This document shows positions 15,731 to 25,579 of a stretch of DNA of 64,000 bases, piece after piece. The stretch covers positions 1 to 64,000 of the forward strand of contig CANFVE010000007.1 in the NCBI GenBank assembly GCA_947450365.1. Reading direction: 5' to 3'. The stretch is from Cytophagaceae bacterium. Its GTDB lineage: Bacteria; Bacteroidota; Bacteroidia; Cytophagales; Spirosomataceae. The notes beneath the pieces were generated by a model, which saw nothing but the letters and a program-made list of their open reading frames with translations, searched no databases and was not told where the DNA came from. The translations under genes and the position numbers were made by a program. Positions within the stretch are counted from its first letter, which is position 1, and every line of letters starts with the position of its first letter.

Positions 15731-16984
15731 TTATAATCGAGCATCTACCAAAGCCTTATCTAATACAGACTTAATATCAAAAATAATCCCATCTTTTGCC
15801 TTTAAACGAGCAAAAGGCAAGCCCAAAAATTCCCCATGCGCCACCGTCAATACAATCGCATCATAGGTCTCCCCAAGCTTTGTCACCAAGGAAATACCAT
15901 GTTCTTTCTCAACCTCTTCTGCATTCGCCCACGGATCATACACGTCCACCACCATGCCAAAATCAATCAATTCCTTATAAATATCAACCACACGCGAATT
16001 GCGAATATCTGGACAATTTTCTTTAAAGGTAATCCCCAACATTAATGTCCGGGCACCACCTATTTTCTTGCCTTTTTGAATCATTAATTTGACCAGTTTA
16101 TTGGCCACAAAAATACCCATGTTGTCATTTACGCGCCGACCCGACAAAATCACCTGCGGGTAATAGCCCAAACTCTCCGATTTGTGTAACAAATAATACG
16201 GATCCACACCTATGCAATGGCCGCCCACCAAACCTGGTTTAAAATTCAAAAAATTCCATTTCGTTCCGGCCGCTTCCAATACCTCCGTCGTATCGATGCC
16301 CATTCGATCAAAAATCAGGGCCAACTCATTCACAAACGAAATATTCACATCCCGCTGCGCATTCTCGATCGCCTTGCTCGCTTCCGCTACTTTAATCGAA
16401 CTCGCCTTATGCGTTCCCGCTTGAATGATGGACCGATACAAAGCATCTACCTGTTCTGCCACCTCCGGCGTAGAACCTGAAGTTACTTTTTTGATTTTCG
16501 TTAAGGTATTCACCTTGTCGCCTGGGTTAATCCGTTCCGGCGAATAGCCACAGAAAAAGTCTTGGTTAAAGACCAATCCAGAGTTTTTTTCCAAGACCGG
16601 CACACAATCCTCCTCGGTACACCCCGGATAGACCGTCGATTCATAAATCACGATATCCCCTTTTTTTAACACCCGACCGATCATCTCCGAAGCCTTTATC
16701 AGCGGGCTTAAATCCGGTTTTTTAAAATGGTCAATGGGCGTAGGAACCGTGACAATAAACGTATTACATGATCGTAAATCTTCCGCCTGCGAAGAAAATC
16801 GCAGAGAAACAGTCGCGGCTAATTGCGCCTCCGACACTTCTTGCGTCCGGTCGAAGCCTCTTTGCAATTCAGCAATGCGCGCCTGATCGATATCAAAACC
16901 GAGCGTTGGATATAATTTTCCAAATTCCACCGCCAAGGGAAATCCCACATAACCTAAACCGATTACCGCGATGCTTGCTTGCAT
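15731..16984 (-). CDS. Nucleotide sugar dehydrogenase (TviB/WbpO-type, UDP-HexNAc dehydrogenase)
   Basis: This 417-residue enzyme of the UDP-glucose/GDP-mannose dehydrogenase family oxidises a nucleotide sugar C6 alcohol to the acid using NAD. The Rossmann motif is IGLGYVGFPLA at 8-18 and the catalytic cysteine lies in GGHCIGVDPYYL at about 258-269. The opening and the FDRTQEV segment resemble TviB/WbpO enzymes that make UDP-GalNAcA or UDP-GlcNAcA. The exact sugar is inferred. It lies between gmd (1-base gap) and UpxY. Confidence 0.88.
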   Translation of the reverse strand: MQASIAVIGLGYVGFPLAVEFGKLYPTLGFDIDQARIAELQRGFDRTQEVSEAQLAATVSLRFSSQAEDLRSCNTFIVTVPTPIDHFKKPDLSPLIKASEMIGRVLKKGDIVIYESTVYPGCTEEDCVPVLEKNSGLVFNQDFFCGYSPERINPGDKVNTLTKIKKVTSGSTPEVAEQVDALYRSIIQAGTHKASSIKVAEASKAIENAQRDVNISFVNELALIFDRMGIDTTEVLEAAGTKWNFLNFKPGLVGGHCIGVDPYYLLHKSESLGYYPQVILSGRRVNDNMGIFVANKLVKLMIQKGKKIGGARTLMLGITFKENCPDIRNSRVVDIYKELIDFGMVVDVYDPWANAEEVEKEHGISLVTKLGETYDAIVLTVAHGEFLGLPFARLKAKDGIIFDIKSVLDKALVDARL

Positions 16985-16985
16985 A

Positions 16986-18065
16986 TTATTTTTTTGAGAA
17001 TAGCGCCACGTCCGAACTCATCATATCTTTGACCAATGCAGGTAAATCAAATTCAAGCGTCCAGCCTAATTTTTCTTTGGCTTTCGTCGGATCGCCGATT
17101 AATAATTCCACTTCCGTCGGACGGAAATAACGCGGATCCACGGCTACGACTTCTTGGCCAACCGGCACTTGGTACAAAGGATTCGAGCACGAAACAACTG
17201 TAGCCACTTCGTTTTCGCCTTCGCCTGTAAACGCTAATTCGATTCCCACTTCGGCAAAAGCCATCCGAATAAAATCACGCACGGTCGTAGTAATTCCTGT
17301 TGCGATGACAAAATCCTCTGGTTTTTCTTGTTGTAAAATTAACCACATCGCTACCACATAATCCTTCGCGTGACCCCAATCACGTTTGGCATCAAGGTTT
17401 CCGAGGAATAATTTTTGTTGCTGACCCAGCGCAATCTGCGCCACGCCTCGCGTAATCTTGCGTGTCACAAATGTCTCCCCACGTAAGGGCGATTCGTGAT
17501 TAAACAGAATCCCGTTGACCGCAAACATATCATAGGCCTCCCGATAATTCACCGTGATCCAGTAGCCATACAATTTAGCCACCGCATAAGGTGAGCGCGG
17601 GTAAAAAGGCGTTTTTTCAGATTGGGGAACTTCTTGGACTAAGCCATATAATTCAGACGTAGATGCCTGGTAAATCTTGGTTTTGTGTGTCATACCTAAG
17701 AGGCGAACGGCTTCTAAAATACGTAGCGTTCCGATGCCATCGACCTGCGCGGTATATTCTGGCTCATCGAAAGACACCTTTACGTGTGACATCGCACCTA
17801 AATTGTAAATCTCATCCGGTTGTACGTCCTGAATGATCCGGATGATATTCGTAGAATCACTTAAATCGCCATAATGCAAATGAAAGTTCGACGAATCCAC
17901 ATGAGGATCTTCGTAAATGTGGTCAATACGACCCGTGTTAATTAAGGAGCTTCTCCGCTTAATTCCATGAACCGTGTATCCTTTGGAAAGCAATAATTCC
18001 GCTAAATAAGCGCCATCTTGGCCCGTAACACCGGTAATTAACGCAACCTTTTTTGAATGAGACAT
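16986..18065 (-). CDS. gmd: GDP-mannose 4,6-dehydratase
   Basis: This 359-residue enzyme converts GDP-D-mannose to GDP-4-keto-6-deoxy-D-mannose, precursor of GDP-fucose and related sugars. The NADP-binding motif is [13 protein letters not shown] near 11-23. The catalytic region contains STSELYG and the YxxxK pair in [12 protein letters not shown] (about 151-162). [20 protein letters not shown] is a near-diagnostic Gmd segment. The length matches the family. It is first in the four-gene polysaccharide operon; no GDP-fucose synthase (fcl) is in the window. Confidence 0.95.
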   Translation of the reverse strand: MSHSKKVALITGVTGQDGAYLAELLLSKGYTVHGIKRRSSLINTGRIDHIYEDPHVDSSNFHLHYGDLSDSTNIIRIIQDVQPDEIYNLGAMSHVKVSFDEPEYTAQVDGIGTLRILEAVRLLGMTHKTKIYQASTSELYGLVQEVPQSEKTPFYPRSPYAVAKLYGYWITVNYREAYDMFAVNGILFNHESPLRGETFVTRKITRGVAQIALGQQQKLFLGNLDAKRDWGHAKDYVVAMWLILQQEKPEDFVIATGITTTVRDFIRMAFAEVGIELAFTGEGENEVATVVSCSNPLYQVPVGQEVVAVDPRYFRPTEVELLIGDPTKAKEKLGWTLEFDLPALVKDMMSSDVALFSKK

Positions 18066-18142
18066 AACGTTTGAAAAGATAATTGGCTACGAAATTACAA
18101 AAATTTTAGCGCTCAGCGCATGCCTATTTACTAAAAGGCAAA

Positions 18143-19918
18143 TTATTCGTAAAGTGCCAAAATCGCCGCCTCATGTTTCGCATAGATTTGCTTGCGTTTT
18201 AATTTAAGGGTTGGCGTTATCTCGCCATCCGCGATCGTGAACAAACGAGGCAATAGGACAAAGCGTTTCACCTGTTCATATTTCGCCACAGCCGCCATGG
18301 TCATCCGAACTTCTTCTTCCATTTTAGCGAATACCTTTTTGTTGGCAATCATGTCCTCCGTACTCGTCACCTCGATGTCATTTTGCTTACACCAAGCCGC
18401 CAAGGCCGCAAATTCTGGAATGATTAAGGCCGATGGGAATTTCTGGCCTTCGCCGGTCACCATGCATTGTTCGATGAAAGAAGATTCCTTCAACTTATTT
18501 TCGACCAATTGTGGCGCCACATATTTTCCGCCCGACGTTTTAAATATTTCTTTCTTCCGATCCGTGATCTTCAAATATTTCCCTTGGACCATTTCGCCGA
18601 TGTCTCCCGTATGAAACCAACCATCCTTGTCAATCGCCTCCGCCGTCGCTTCTGGATTTTTATAATACCCCGGCATGATGGAATCACCTTTGACACAAAT
18701 TTCTCCGTCTTCGGCAATTTTTAATTCTAAACAATCCAAGACCGAGCCGACACACCCCACTTGGAAATCAATCGGCTCTACCCGTGAAACCGAAATGACT
18801 GGCGAGGTTTCTGTCAAGCCATAACCTTCCGAAATCGGTATTCCGGCCGCCCAAAACACGCGAGAAAGACGCGGTTGCAAAGCCGCAGACCCTGACGTGA
18901 TCAAACGAATCTTTCCACCCAAAGCCTCGCGCCATTTGCTAAAAATCAACTTTCGATAAATACTTAATTTTAATGAATCAAGGAAACCCAATTTTTTCAT
19001 TGGATCATATTGCAAACCAAAATCAATCGCTGCAAAAAATAAGGTGCGTTTGAAACCGGTTAACTCATTTCCTTTGGCCATGATTTTATCATATACTTTT
19101 TCAAGTAAACGGGGTACGGTAGCAAACATCGTCGGCTGAACTTCCCGGATATTATCCGCAATCGTCTCCATATTTTCCGCATAATAGGTAGAAACCCCAT
19201 AAAACATATAGAGGTAAATGTCGGTACGCTCATAAATATGACAAAGGGGTAAAAAACTAAGCGCTTTATCACCCGCTTTTAAATTAAAAAACTTGCCCCG
19301 CTCAAGCGACTTTACGTTGCTAACAATGTTGTGGTGGGTTAACATGACCCCTTTCGGCCGGCCCGTCGTTCCCGAGGTATAAATTAAAGTCAATAAATCC
19401 TCCGGCTTCACCGCGTCTTGCAAGGTTTGCAAAACAGACCTGTCTTTCCCTTGGCCCGCATCCCGCACATCTGTCCAGATGGGCGCGCCTTCAACAGGGT
19501 CAAAGGAATAAATCGCTTGAATATTTTTATTTCCTTTTGCGGCTTCTTTGGCTTTTAAATATAAATCTTCTCCTTCCACAAACACGAGCTTAACTTCCGC
19601 GTTTTCGAAAATAAACGCATAATCTTCTACGGTAATTGTTGGGTACATAGGAACTGTCACGCCTCCGATGATTTGCGTAGCAAAATCAACAAAATTCCAT
19701 GCGGGTCGATTTCCCGAAATGATAGCCACTTTTTCACCAGGCTTGATACCCAATTCAATCAGACCCATCGCCATATTTTGAATAACATCTAAAGATTCGC
19801 TGGACGAATATTTTGACCAAACACCGTCACGCTTTTTGCAAAACAAATCGGGTTTTTCAAGTGTCTCAAGGGGTTTTAATAAATCGAATACACGGGTGAA
19901 AGCGGAGGATTCTAACAT
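18143..19918 (-). CDS. Long-chain fatty acid-CoA ligase (AMP-binding)
   Basis: This 591-residue ANL-superfamily enzyme activates fatty acids to acyl-CoA through an acyl-adenylate. The ATP-binding loop LIYTSGTTGRPKGVMLTH lies at about 179-196, GYGLTETSPV in the middle, and GWFHTGDIGEM with LKITDRKKEIFKTSGGKYVAP near 430-465. It belongs to the FadD15/ACSBG-like long form. The start is set at the ATG at 19918 (MLESSAF); a TTG three codons upstream is less likely. Confidence 0.93.
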   Translation of the reverse strand: MLESSAFTRVFDLLKPLETLEKPDLFCKKRDGVWSKYSSSESLDVIQNMAMGLIELGIKPGEKVAIISGNRPAWNFVDFATQIIGGVTVPMYPTITVEDYAFIFENAEVKLVFVEGEDLYLKAKEAAKGNKNIQAIYSFDPVEGAPIWTDVRDAGQGKDRSVLQTLQDAVKPEDLLTLIYTSGTTGRPKGVMLTHHNIVSNVKSLERGKFFNLKAGDKALSFLPLCHIYERTDIYLYMFYGVSTYYAENMETIADNIREVQPTMFATVPRLLEKVYDKIMAKGNELTGFKRTLFFAAIDFGLQYDPMKKLGFLDSLKLSIYRKLIFSKWREALGGKIRLITSGSAALQPRLSRVFWAAGIPISEGYGLTETSPVISVSRVEPIDFQVGCVGSVLDCLELKIAEDGEICVKGDSIMPGYYKNPEATAEAIDKDGWFHTGDIGEMVQGKYLKITDRKKEIFKTSGGKYVAPQLVENKLKESSFIEQCMVTGEGQKFPSALIIPEFAALAAWCKQNDIEVTSTEDMIANKKVFAKMEEEVRMTMAAVAKYEQVKRFVLLPRLFTIADGEITPTLKLKRKQIYAKHEAAILALYE

Positions 19919-19984
19919 AGTTGACAAAGGTTTTTAATCGTTCAAAGTTAGTTATTTACCCGATACCCGATTAGAACTTTAAAA

Positions 19985-20926
19985 TTATTTTTTTGGATTC
20001 AGCAAATGGCTTCGAACGGCATCAACAAATAAACTACTGGGAAATTGCTGAATAAATTGAAAACCAAGCTTTTCGTCTTGAAACTGATCTAGCTGAAGAT
20101 ATTGATATAGCGCATCGTCCGCATAAATATCCAACGGGAATTTTTGATAACATTCTAAAAAGAGAGATTTCGCTCCTGAGAAATCCTTTTTTTGAAAAGC
20201 GCGTTGGGCCCGCAGATAGATGATATCATCGAGTAGATTTTCTTGAGGAGGCGAATTTAAAAATTTATCCAAGGCCTCATCGGCAGCTTTCCATTTCTGA
20301 AAATTTTGCAGTTTTTGAATTTGAACCCATTGACGAACATCTTTCTCTAAGGAATCGATTCCCAAATGATCATCCAAAAACATTCTCAGATTCAAGGCAT
20401 CATTCGCAATTTCACGATCAGTTCCTTGTTTTAAAATATCCAACAACTCTTTAGCCAAATCAAAATCTCCTGCATAATAATAGGCCTTCGCCGTCCGCCA
20501 CTTGGACTCATATGCCAAAGGCGAGTCTTTTACTTTCTTTTCTGCTTTTGCATAGGACAATAAGGCTTCGTAATGTTGACCCATCGAACTCTGTGCATCG
20601 CCCATGAGCAAAAGAACGCGAGCCTGAGCACGTGGATTTAAGTTATCCACATTTTTTCCACACACATTGATTAAATATGATTCTAAATTATCTTCATAAA
20701 TTTTATTTAACACATCATTAATCAATATTGCACCAGAATGAAAGGATTTTGTGAATAATTGGGCTATTAATTCTTCTTTTTGCTTTGAATAGGCAGGTGT
20801 TTGAATGAATGAGAGGCTCTGGCTAAATTCTAATGCCACCAAACTATCAGTCGGGGCAGTCTGAAATTGAAACGCAAACAAATAGTTTGGAAAACAGAAA
20901 AGCAAAATGAATAAAGTTTTCCACAT
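19985..20926 (-). CDS. Secreted tetratricopeptide-repeat protein
   Basis: This 313-residue protein has a signal peptide (about 1-19, LFILLFCFPNYLFAF) and helical repeats. ARVLLLMGDAQSSMGQHYEA, KWRTAKAYYYAGDFDLAKEL and AQRAFQKKDFSGAKSLFLEC look like TPR units. It probably acts as a protein-interaction scaffold in the periplasm. It is the gene immediately left of the putative origin and is transcribed away from it. Specific function is unknown. Confidence 0.75.
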   Translation of the reverse strand: MWKTLFILLFCFPNYLFAFQFQTAPTDSLVALEFSQSLSFIQTPAYSKQKEELIAQLFTKSFHSGAILINDVLNKIYEDNLESYLINVCGKNVDNLNPRAQARVLLLMGDAQSSMGQHYEALLSYAKAEKKVKDSPLAYESKWRTAKAYYYAGDFDLAKELLDILKQGTDREIANDALNLRMFLDDHLGIDSLEKDVRQWVQIQKLQNFQKWKAADEALDKFLNSPPQENLLDDIIYLRAQRAFQKKDFSGAKSLFLECYQKFPLDIYADDALYQYLQLDQFQDEKLGFQFIQQFPSSLFVDAVRSHLLNPKK

Positions 20927-21199
20927 GGTATATTAAAAAAAATTAAATTTTTAAATATCTCTTTTTTGTTTTTAATTATTGTTCTCTGTGGATAAGTGGA
21001 TAAGTACAAATTTACTTTATAAACGATTGGTTATTAATTAATTATCACTTTTACTAGCCCTAGGTTGATGTGGATAAGTTTGCACATTTATGTGGATAAG
21101 TGTTGGTTTATCCACAGGAGTCCTATACGTAAATTTATTATCCACAGTCATCTTTCTTAATTGTGGATAAATTGTGGGTTTATTCGGGACTTATCCACA
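20927..21199. other. oriC: Chromosomal replication origin (oriC): DnaA-box cluster
   Basis: Seven perfect 9-mers TTATCCACA lie within 213 bases. Four are in the minus orientation (20987-20995, 21069-21077, 21091-21099, 21162-21170) and three in the plus orientation (21108-21116, 21138-21146, 21191-21199). An overlapping variant AGTGGATAA is at 20995-21003. To the left lies an A/T-only-like stretch (about 20930-20980) suited to unwinding, with another A+T-rich stretch at 21001-21056. The last box is inside the 3' end of the next gene. mnmG, three parS sites and the strand-composition change nearby all fit an origin. dnaA itself is not in the window. Confidence 0.92.
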
Positions 21200-22814
21200 G
21201 GTCTGTCAACTGAAAATTAGCCTTTAATTTTATTTTACCAGGTAAATAGTAAATCGGTTCTGGCTTTGTTTTGGTCATAAAATTACCAATATCCCAATAT
21301 CCATTTTCATTCTTATCGTGTATGACACGAACCGTATAGGTACCCGGTTCCACGTGTGGAAACGAAAAGCGACCGGTGCTCGCTTGTTCATAAGCGATTT
21401 GGCCGTTGGTCGTTAGAATTAACTGGAATATAAAACGCCCTGTGGCGCCTTTAATTCCGCCTTCCATGATTCCGTATTGTTCAAGATCTTGGAATTGATA
21501 ATTCTGTTTATAGGCCTCACTTGTGTCGCTTTCGATGCCGACAAATGCACCTTTGGCGATGGATAGATCAAATTTTTCCCGCATAGGCAAATACGCTTTA
21601 TTGATACGCAGTGTATTGGAAACGTTGTTCCACGCATAGGCTTCGTCGGGCAACAAAATAAATTCATCTGGGCCTGTCACGAATTGGATTCGTTTCGAAT
21701 CCCATCCGATTACTGGTTTGGGCAAAAGGATTAGCAAAGAATCTTCCGGGGATAAATATTTTCCAGCGGCAGGCAATACCGTAACGGGCAAGGTGCTTTT
21801 ACTTGCTTTTTCTTTGGTGGCTAATTCTCGGAATTTAATTTTCAGTGGAATTTTGTAAGGCCTATTGAGTGAATCTTTTAGAATAGCTGTAACAAAGAGG
21901 GTGTCTTTCTTTTCTAATTGTTGTGCGTAAAATCGTAAGCTTCGGTTATTTTCTATTTGGAACGCGAGATTTAATTTTGGATCTTTTTCGAGTGAAAATT
22001 CTTTAATTCCCCGGCTAAAATCATACAAAACGGTTTTGGCCGTAGAGGTGGTTTTCGAAATTTTTAACGGATCTTGGTTTTGTAAGGCAATCGCGAAATC
22101 TTGCTTTGTGCTTTTTGTCAAGTTCAAAAAGGATTCCGTGATGAAATCAACGGGCTCTTTGCTCGAGTTATACAATAAATTATTATTCAGGTCCTGAAAC
22201 GCCGCCATGTAATATTTTCCTGCCGCGATATTTTCCAAAACGTATAGGCCTGACGTGTCCGTTTTGGTGAAATAATAGGGTTTGGTTTTGTCGATGCGCA
22301 AGGTATCTGTATAGGGATATAGGCCAACTAACACGTTTTCTACGGCCTTATTCAGTTGAAGGCTCTTCACTTTTCCTTGAATGCTTAGTGAATCGATATT
22401 TTCGGAAGTGCTGAAAACGAGCTTGATGTTTTTACCTATGTTTCGCTCCGACATATCCTCAATCGCATTTCTGAAATTAAACGTATAGGTCGTGTTTTCT
22501 TTTAATGCGCTATCTAAAAGTAGGCTTAGTCCTGTGGGGCGCAATTTCGTTTCATAGGTTCCTACATTCGGGGTAATCAAAAGTTCTTGATTTAGATTAC
22601 GAACTGTAATGTATTCGTTAAAGCTAAGTTCAATTTTCTTGCCCTTGAAATTTTTGCTTTTGTGCAATGGACTTGAGCTAACTATTTTGGGAGCGAGCGT
22701 GTCTTTTTTCCCGCCGGGTGGGCTTGCCATTTGGGCGCAACTTTGTAGAAGTAAGTTGGACGCGATTAGCCCAACAAACAATATAGCCAACGCTCTTTTC
22801 AAGGAATTAAACAT
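21180..22814 (-). CDS. Ig-like domain lipoprotein
   Basis: This 544-residue lipoprotein has a signal sequence ending in the lipobox LLQSC (Cys26). An N-terminal bacterial Ig-like domain (Big_5 type, about 40-135) opens with DTLAPKIVSSSPLH and includes ELSFNEYITVRN. Carboxypeptidase-regulatory-like strands follow (SGLYVLENIAAGKYYMAAF, about 188-206). The C-terminus ends with YTVRVIHDKNENGYWDIGNF. This architecture is common and conserved in Bacteroidota, with no established function. It is probably on the outer membrane. The stop codon lies within the origin region. Confidence 0.8.
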   Translation of the reverse strand: MFNSLKRALAILFVGLIASNLLLQSCAQMASPPGGKKDTLAPKIVSSSPLHKSKNFKGKKIELSFNEYITVRNLNQELLITPNVGTYETKLRPTGLSLLLDSALKENTTYTFNFRNAIEDMSERNIGKNIKLVFSTSENIDSLSIQGKVKSLQLNKAVENVLVGLYPYTDTLRIDKTKPYYFTKTDTSGLYVLENIAAGKYYMAAFQDLNNNLLYNSSKEPVDFITESFLNLTKSTKQDFAIALQNQDPLKISKTTSTAKTVLYDFSRGIKEFSLEKDPKLNLAFQIENNRSLRFYAQQLEKKDTLFVTAILKDSLNRPYKIPLKIKFRELATKEKASKSTLPVTVLPAAGKYLSPEDSLLILLPKPVIGWDSKRIQFVTGPDEFILLPDEAYAWNNVSNTLRINKAYLPMREKFDLSIAKGAFVGIESDTSEAYKQNYQFQDLEQYGIMEGGIKGATGRFIFQLILTTNGQIAYEQASTGRFSFPHVEPGTYTVRVIHDKNENGYWDIGNFMTKTKPEPIYYLPGKIKLKANFQLTDLWISPE

Positions 22815-23691
22815 GTTCGAAAATATACAAATTACTTGAATAATTCCCGGTCTTTTTCCACGCTAAGAGGTTTGACCAAAGACCTATGACAAATGACAGG
22901 AACATTTTTTTGCTTCCTGTTTTGTATTGATGGCTCAGCAAGGCAATGTAAAAGCTATCAAAAATTTGGCCGCGTTGTTTGGCTAATCGGAAGCCATAGC
23001 GCACTGCGAGCGAATGAATCGTTGCCGGATCAAAATGATAGATATGTCGTGGAACATCGTAGGCTGCCCAATATTCACCAAAAAATGCTGCATCAAAGCT
23101 TTTTGAATTAGGCAATGCGAAAAGTAATTTACCGCCGGGTTGAATACGTGCTTTAAAAAATGCAAAATATTCCTCGAGTTCGTATACGTGTTCTAATACG
23201 TGCCATAGGCTGATCAGTTGAAATTTTTTGTCGGCGGGAATTTCATGTAGGTTGGCATAAACCGGTTGTTGGATTAGCTTGCTGGCTCGTTGGGCCGTTG
23301 CAGGATCTAATTCCATGCCGGAGATGTTCCAGCCGGCTTGTTGGCATGCGTGTAAAAAATGTCCGTTGCCACAACCGATATCCAAAAGTTCTTTCGTTCC
23401 ATGTTGATATTCACCTATCCAATTTGTTTTTTGGCGCAGGGTAATATTGCGGACACGGTGATAGAGCGCATTGATGAAACCTTTTTGGGTATTGCTATGC
23501 GAGATGTAATCGTCGGACTGGTAATAGGGTCCGGCCTCATTGGCGCGAGGTCTGGGATTTGTGAATAACAGTTCGCAGCTTTCACAGCGAACGATGGAAA
23601 ACCGCTCCCTTGAAACCGTATAATCCTTGGCTGCTAAGAATAGTTTTTGGTGGGCGTGTCCACAGGCGGGACATTGTTGTAATGTTTCCAT
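22807..23691 (-). CDS. Class I SAM-dependent methyltransferase with N-terminal zinc-ribbon motif
   Basis: This 294-residue protein begins METLQQCPACGH, with a second CESC pair near residue 37, so a small zinc ribbon precedes the methyltransferase fold. SAM-binding motif I is ELLDIGCGNGHFLHAC (about 99-114), followed by ISLWHVLEHVYEL. Such proteins are often involved in surface glycan or small-molecule methylation, but the substrate is unknown. I chose the ATG at 23691, one base after the mnmG stop; an ATG at 23727 would add 12 residues overlapping mnmG. Its 3' end overlaps the lipoprotein start by 8 bases. Confidence 0.85.
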   Translation of the reverse strand: METLQQCPACGHAHQKLFLAAKDYTVSRERFSIVRCESCELLFTNPRPRANEAGPYYQSDDYISHSNTQKGFINALYHRVRNITLRQKTNWIGEYQHGTKELLDIGCGNGHFLHACQQAGWNISGMELDPATAQRASKLIQQPVYANLHEIPADKKFQLISLWHVLEHVYELEEYFAFFKARIQPGGKLLFALPNSKSFDAAFFGEYWAAYDVPRHIYHFDPATIHSLAVRYGFRLAKQRGQIFDSFYIALLSHQYKTGSKKMFLSFVIGLWSNLLAWKKTGNYSSNLYIFEHV

Positions 23692-23692
23692 A

Positions 23693-25552
23693 TTATCGAC
23701 CCATGAATAAAAGTAAAATGGATACATCGGAAGCGGATACGCCAGAAATGCGGCTTGCTTGTCCGATGGTTTGAGGACGAATGGATTTTAATTTGATTCG
23801 GGATTCCGTGGACAAGGTTTTGATTTTATCATAATCAAAATGTTCGGGGATACCCAAGTCCTCCATGTTCTTCATTTTGTTCACCATCAGCCGCTCTTTC
23901 TCAATATAGCTTTCGTATTTCACAACGATTTCCACTTGTTCGATCACCTCTTGTGAATATCGGGATTTAATTTCTTTTCCAGATTCGTGTGTGAGCAATT
24001 GCTCAAAACTTAGGTCCGAACGTTTGAGCAAATTCAACAATGGAGTGCCTTCCCGGATTTGTGATGTGCCTTGATGTTCGAGCCAGGAATTAATTTCTTC
24101 TGGTTTTATTTTTAAGTTTTTTATTTCAGCGGTTAGATTGGCTACCGCAGATTTTTTTTCATGGTATTTATCCACTCGATCTTGTTTGGCCATTCCGATA
24201 GCAGCACCTTTTTCAGTAAGGCGTTCGTCGGCATTATCTTGGCGAAGGAGCGTTCTAAATTCTGCACGCGATGTAAACATGCGATAGGGCTCGTCTGTTC
24301 CTTTGTTGATCAAATCATCGATCAGCACGCCTATGTATGCATCCGACCGAGATAGAGTAAACGGGTCTAATTGATGTGTTTTCTGGTGAGCATTGATGCC
24401 GGCCATTAAGCCTTGGCATGCGGCTTCTTCGTAACCAGTTGTGCCGTTGATTTGTCCTGCGAAAAATAAGCCGGATACGCGTTTTGTTTCTAGGGTGGAA
24501 AGCAATTGTGTTGGTGGGAAATAATCGTATTCGATGGCATATCCCGGTCGGAACATTTTGGCTTTTTCAAAACCTGGAATTAATCGGATGGCTTCAAACT
24601 GTATATCTTCTGGCAAAGACGTAGAGAATCCATTGACATAGATTTCAACGGTTTTCCAGCCCTCCGGCTCCACAAATATTTGATGACTATCTTTATCCGC
24701 AAATCGATTGATTTTATCTTCGACGGATGGACAATAGCGGGGACCTAAACCTTTGATTCTTCCGGCGAACATGGGCGAACGGTCAAACCCTTTGCGAAGA
24801 ATCTCGTGCACTTTTTCGTTGGTATGTGTAATCCAGCAAGATCTTTGTTCCGTCAAAGATCCCGTGCTCATGTAAGAAAAATGGCTCGGATTTTCGTCTC
24901 CTTTTTGTTCTTCCATGGAAGCGAAATCTAAACTTCGCCCATCCACTCGTGGAGGTGTTCCGGTTTTCATTCGTCCAGATTCAAAACCCAGGCCGATTAA
25001 TTGTTCCGTTAATCCCATCGCCATCGGTTCCGCCATGCGCCCTCCCCCGAAATTTTTTTCACCGATGTGGATAAGTCCGTTTAAAAAGGTTCCGTTGGTT
25101 AACACAACTGATTTTGCCTCAAACGTCATTCCCATGCGGGTGATGACGCCTTGGACTTCGCCTTTTTCGACGAGTAATTGCTGCACAGAATCCTGCCAAA
25201 AATCGACCAACGGGGTTTCCTCTAATGCCCATCTCCATTCCTCTGCAAAACGCATACGATCGGATTGGCATCTTGGTGACCACATGGCAGGCCCCTTTGA
25301 CCGATTCAGCATTCTAAACTGAATCATCGTTTTGTCCGAAATAATCCCTGACATCCCCCCGAGTGCATCAATCTCCCGAACGATTTGTCCTTTGGCCACC
25401 CCTCCCATGGCTGGATTACACGACATTTGTGCAATAGTCTGCATGTTCATCGTAATCAACAACACACGGGAACCCATTTGTGCCGCCGCGTGTGCCGCTT
25501 CACATCCTGCGTGTCCCGCTCCTACTACAATGACGTCGTATGTATGTTGCAT
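23693..25552 (-). CDS. mnmG: tRNA uridine-5-carboxymethylaminomethyl modification enzyme MnmG (GidA)
   Basis: This 619-residue FAD enzyme forms, with MnmE, the cmnm5 modification at the wobble uridine of several tRNAs. The FAD motif is [12 protein letters not shown] near 9-20, followed by [19 protein letters not shown] (about 44-62) and later [17 protein letters not shown] use the ATG at 25552 (MQHTYDV); an upstream frame start at 25579 would add MFHVEHPKN, which is only the translation of a parS palindrome. mnmG is a classical neighbour of bacterial replication origins, and here lies about 2.5 kb from the DnaA boxes. Confidence 0.96.
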   Translation of the reverse strand: MQHTYDVIVVGAGHAGCEAAHAAAQMGSRVLLITMNMQTIAQMSCNPAMGGVAKGQIVREIDALGGMSGIISDKTMIQFRMLNRSKGPAMWSPRCQSDRMRFAEEWRWALEETPLVDFWQDSVQQLLVEKGEVQGVITRMGMTFEAKSVVLTNGTFLNGLIHIGEKNFGGGRMAEPMAMGLTEQLIGLGFESGRMKTGTPPRVDGRSLDFASMEEQKGDENPSHFSYMSTGSLTEQRSCWITHTNEKVHEILRKGFDRSPMFAGRIKGLGPRYCPSVEDKINRFADKDSHQIFVEPEGWKTVEIYVNGFSTSLPEDIQFEAIRLIPGFEKAKMFRPGYAIEYDYFPPTQLLSTLETKRVSGLFFAGQINGTTGYEEAACQGLMAGINAHQKTHQLDPFTLSRSDAYIGVLIDDLINKGTDEPYRMFTSRAEFRTLLRQDNADERLTEKGAAIGMAKQDRVDKYHEKKSAVANLTAEIKNLKIKPEEINSWLEHQGTSQIREGTPLLNLLKRSDLSFEQLLTHESGKEIKSRYSQEVIEQVEIVVKYESYIEKERLMVNKMKNMEDLGIPEHFDYDKIKTLSTESRIKLKSIRPQTIGQASRISGVSASDVSILLLFMGR

Positions 25553-25562
25553 GTTTTTGGGG

Positions 25563-25578
25563 TGTTCCACGTGGAACA
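25563..25578. other. parS: parS site 1 (ParB-binding palindrome)
   Basis: TGTTCCACGTGGAACA is a perfect 16-bp palindrome matching the bacterial parS consensus TGTTNCACGTGNAACA. It lies in the 27-base gap between the ybeY stop and the chosen mnmG start. Confidence 0.9.
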
Positions 25579-25579
25579 A

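Noticed and set aside
21348-21360. GTTCCACGTGTGGAAAC as a fourth parS
   Set aside because: The CACGTG core is present but the right arm is shifted by one inserted base, so the palindrome and the consensus are both broken.
25553-25579. N-terminal MFHVEHPKN extension of MnmG
   Set aside because: It is the translation of the parS palindrome; the ATG at 25552 gives the usual MnmG beginning.
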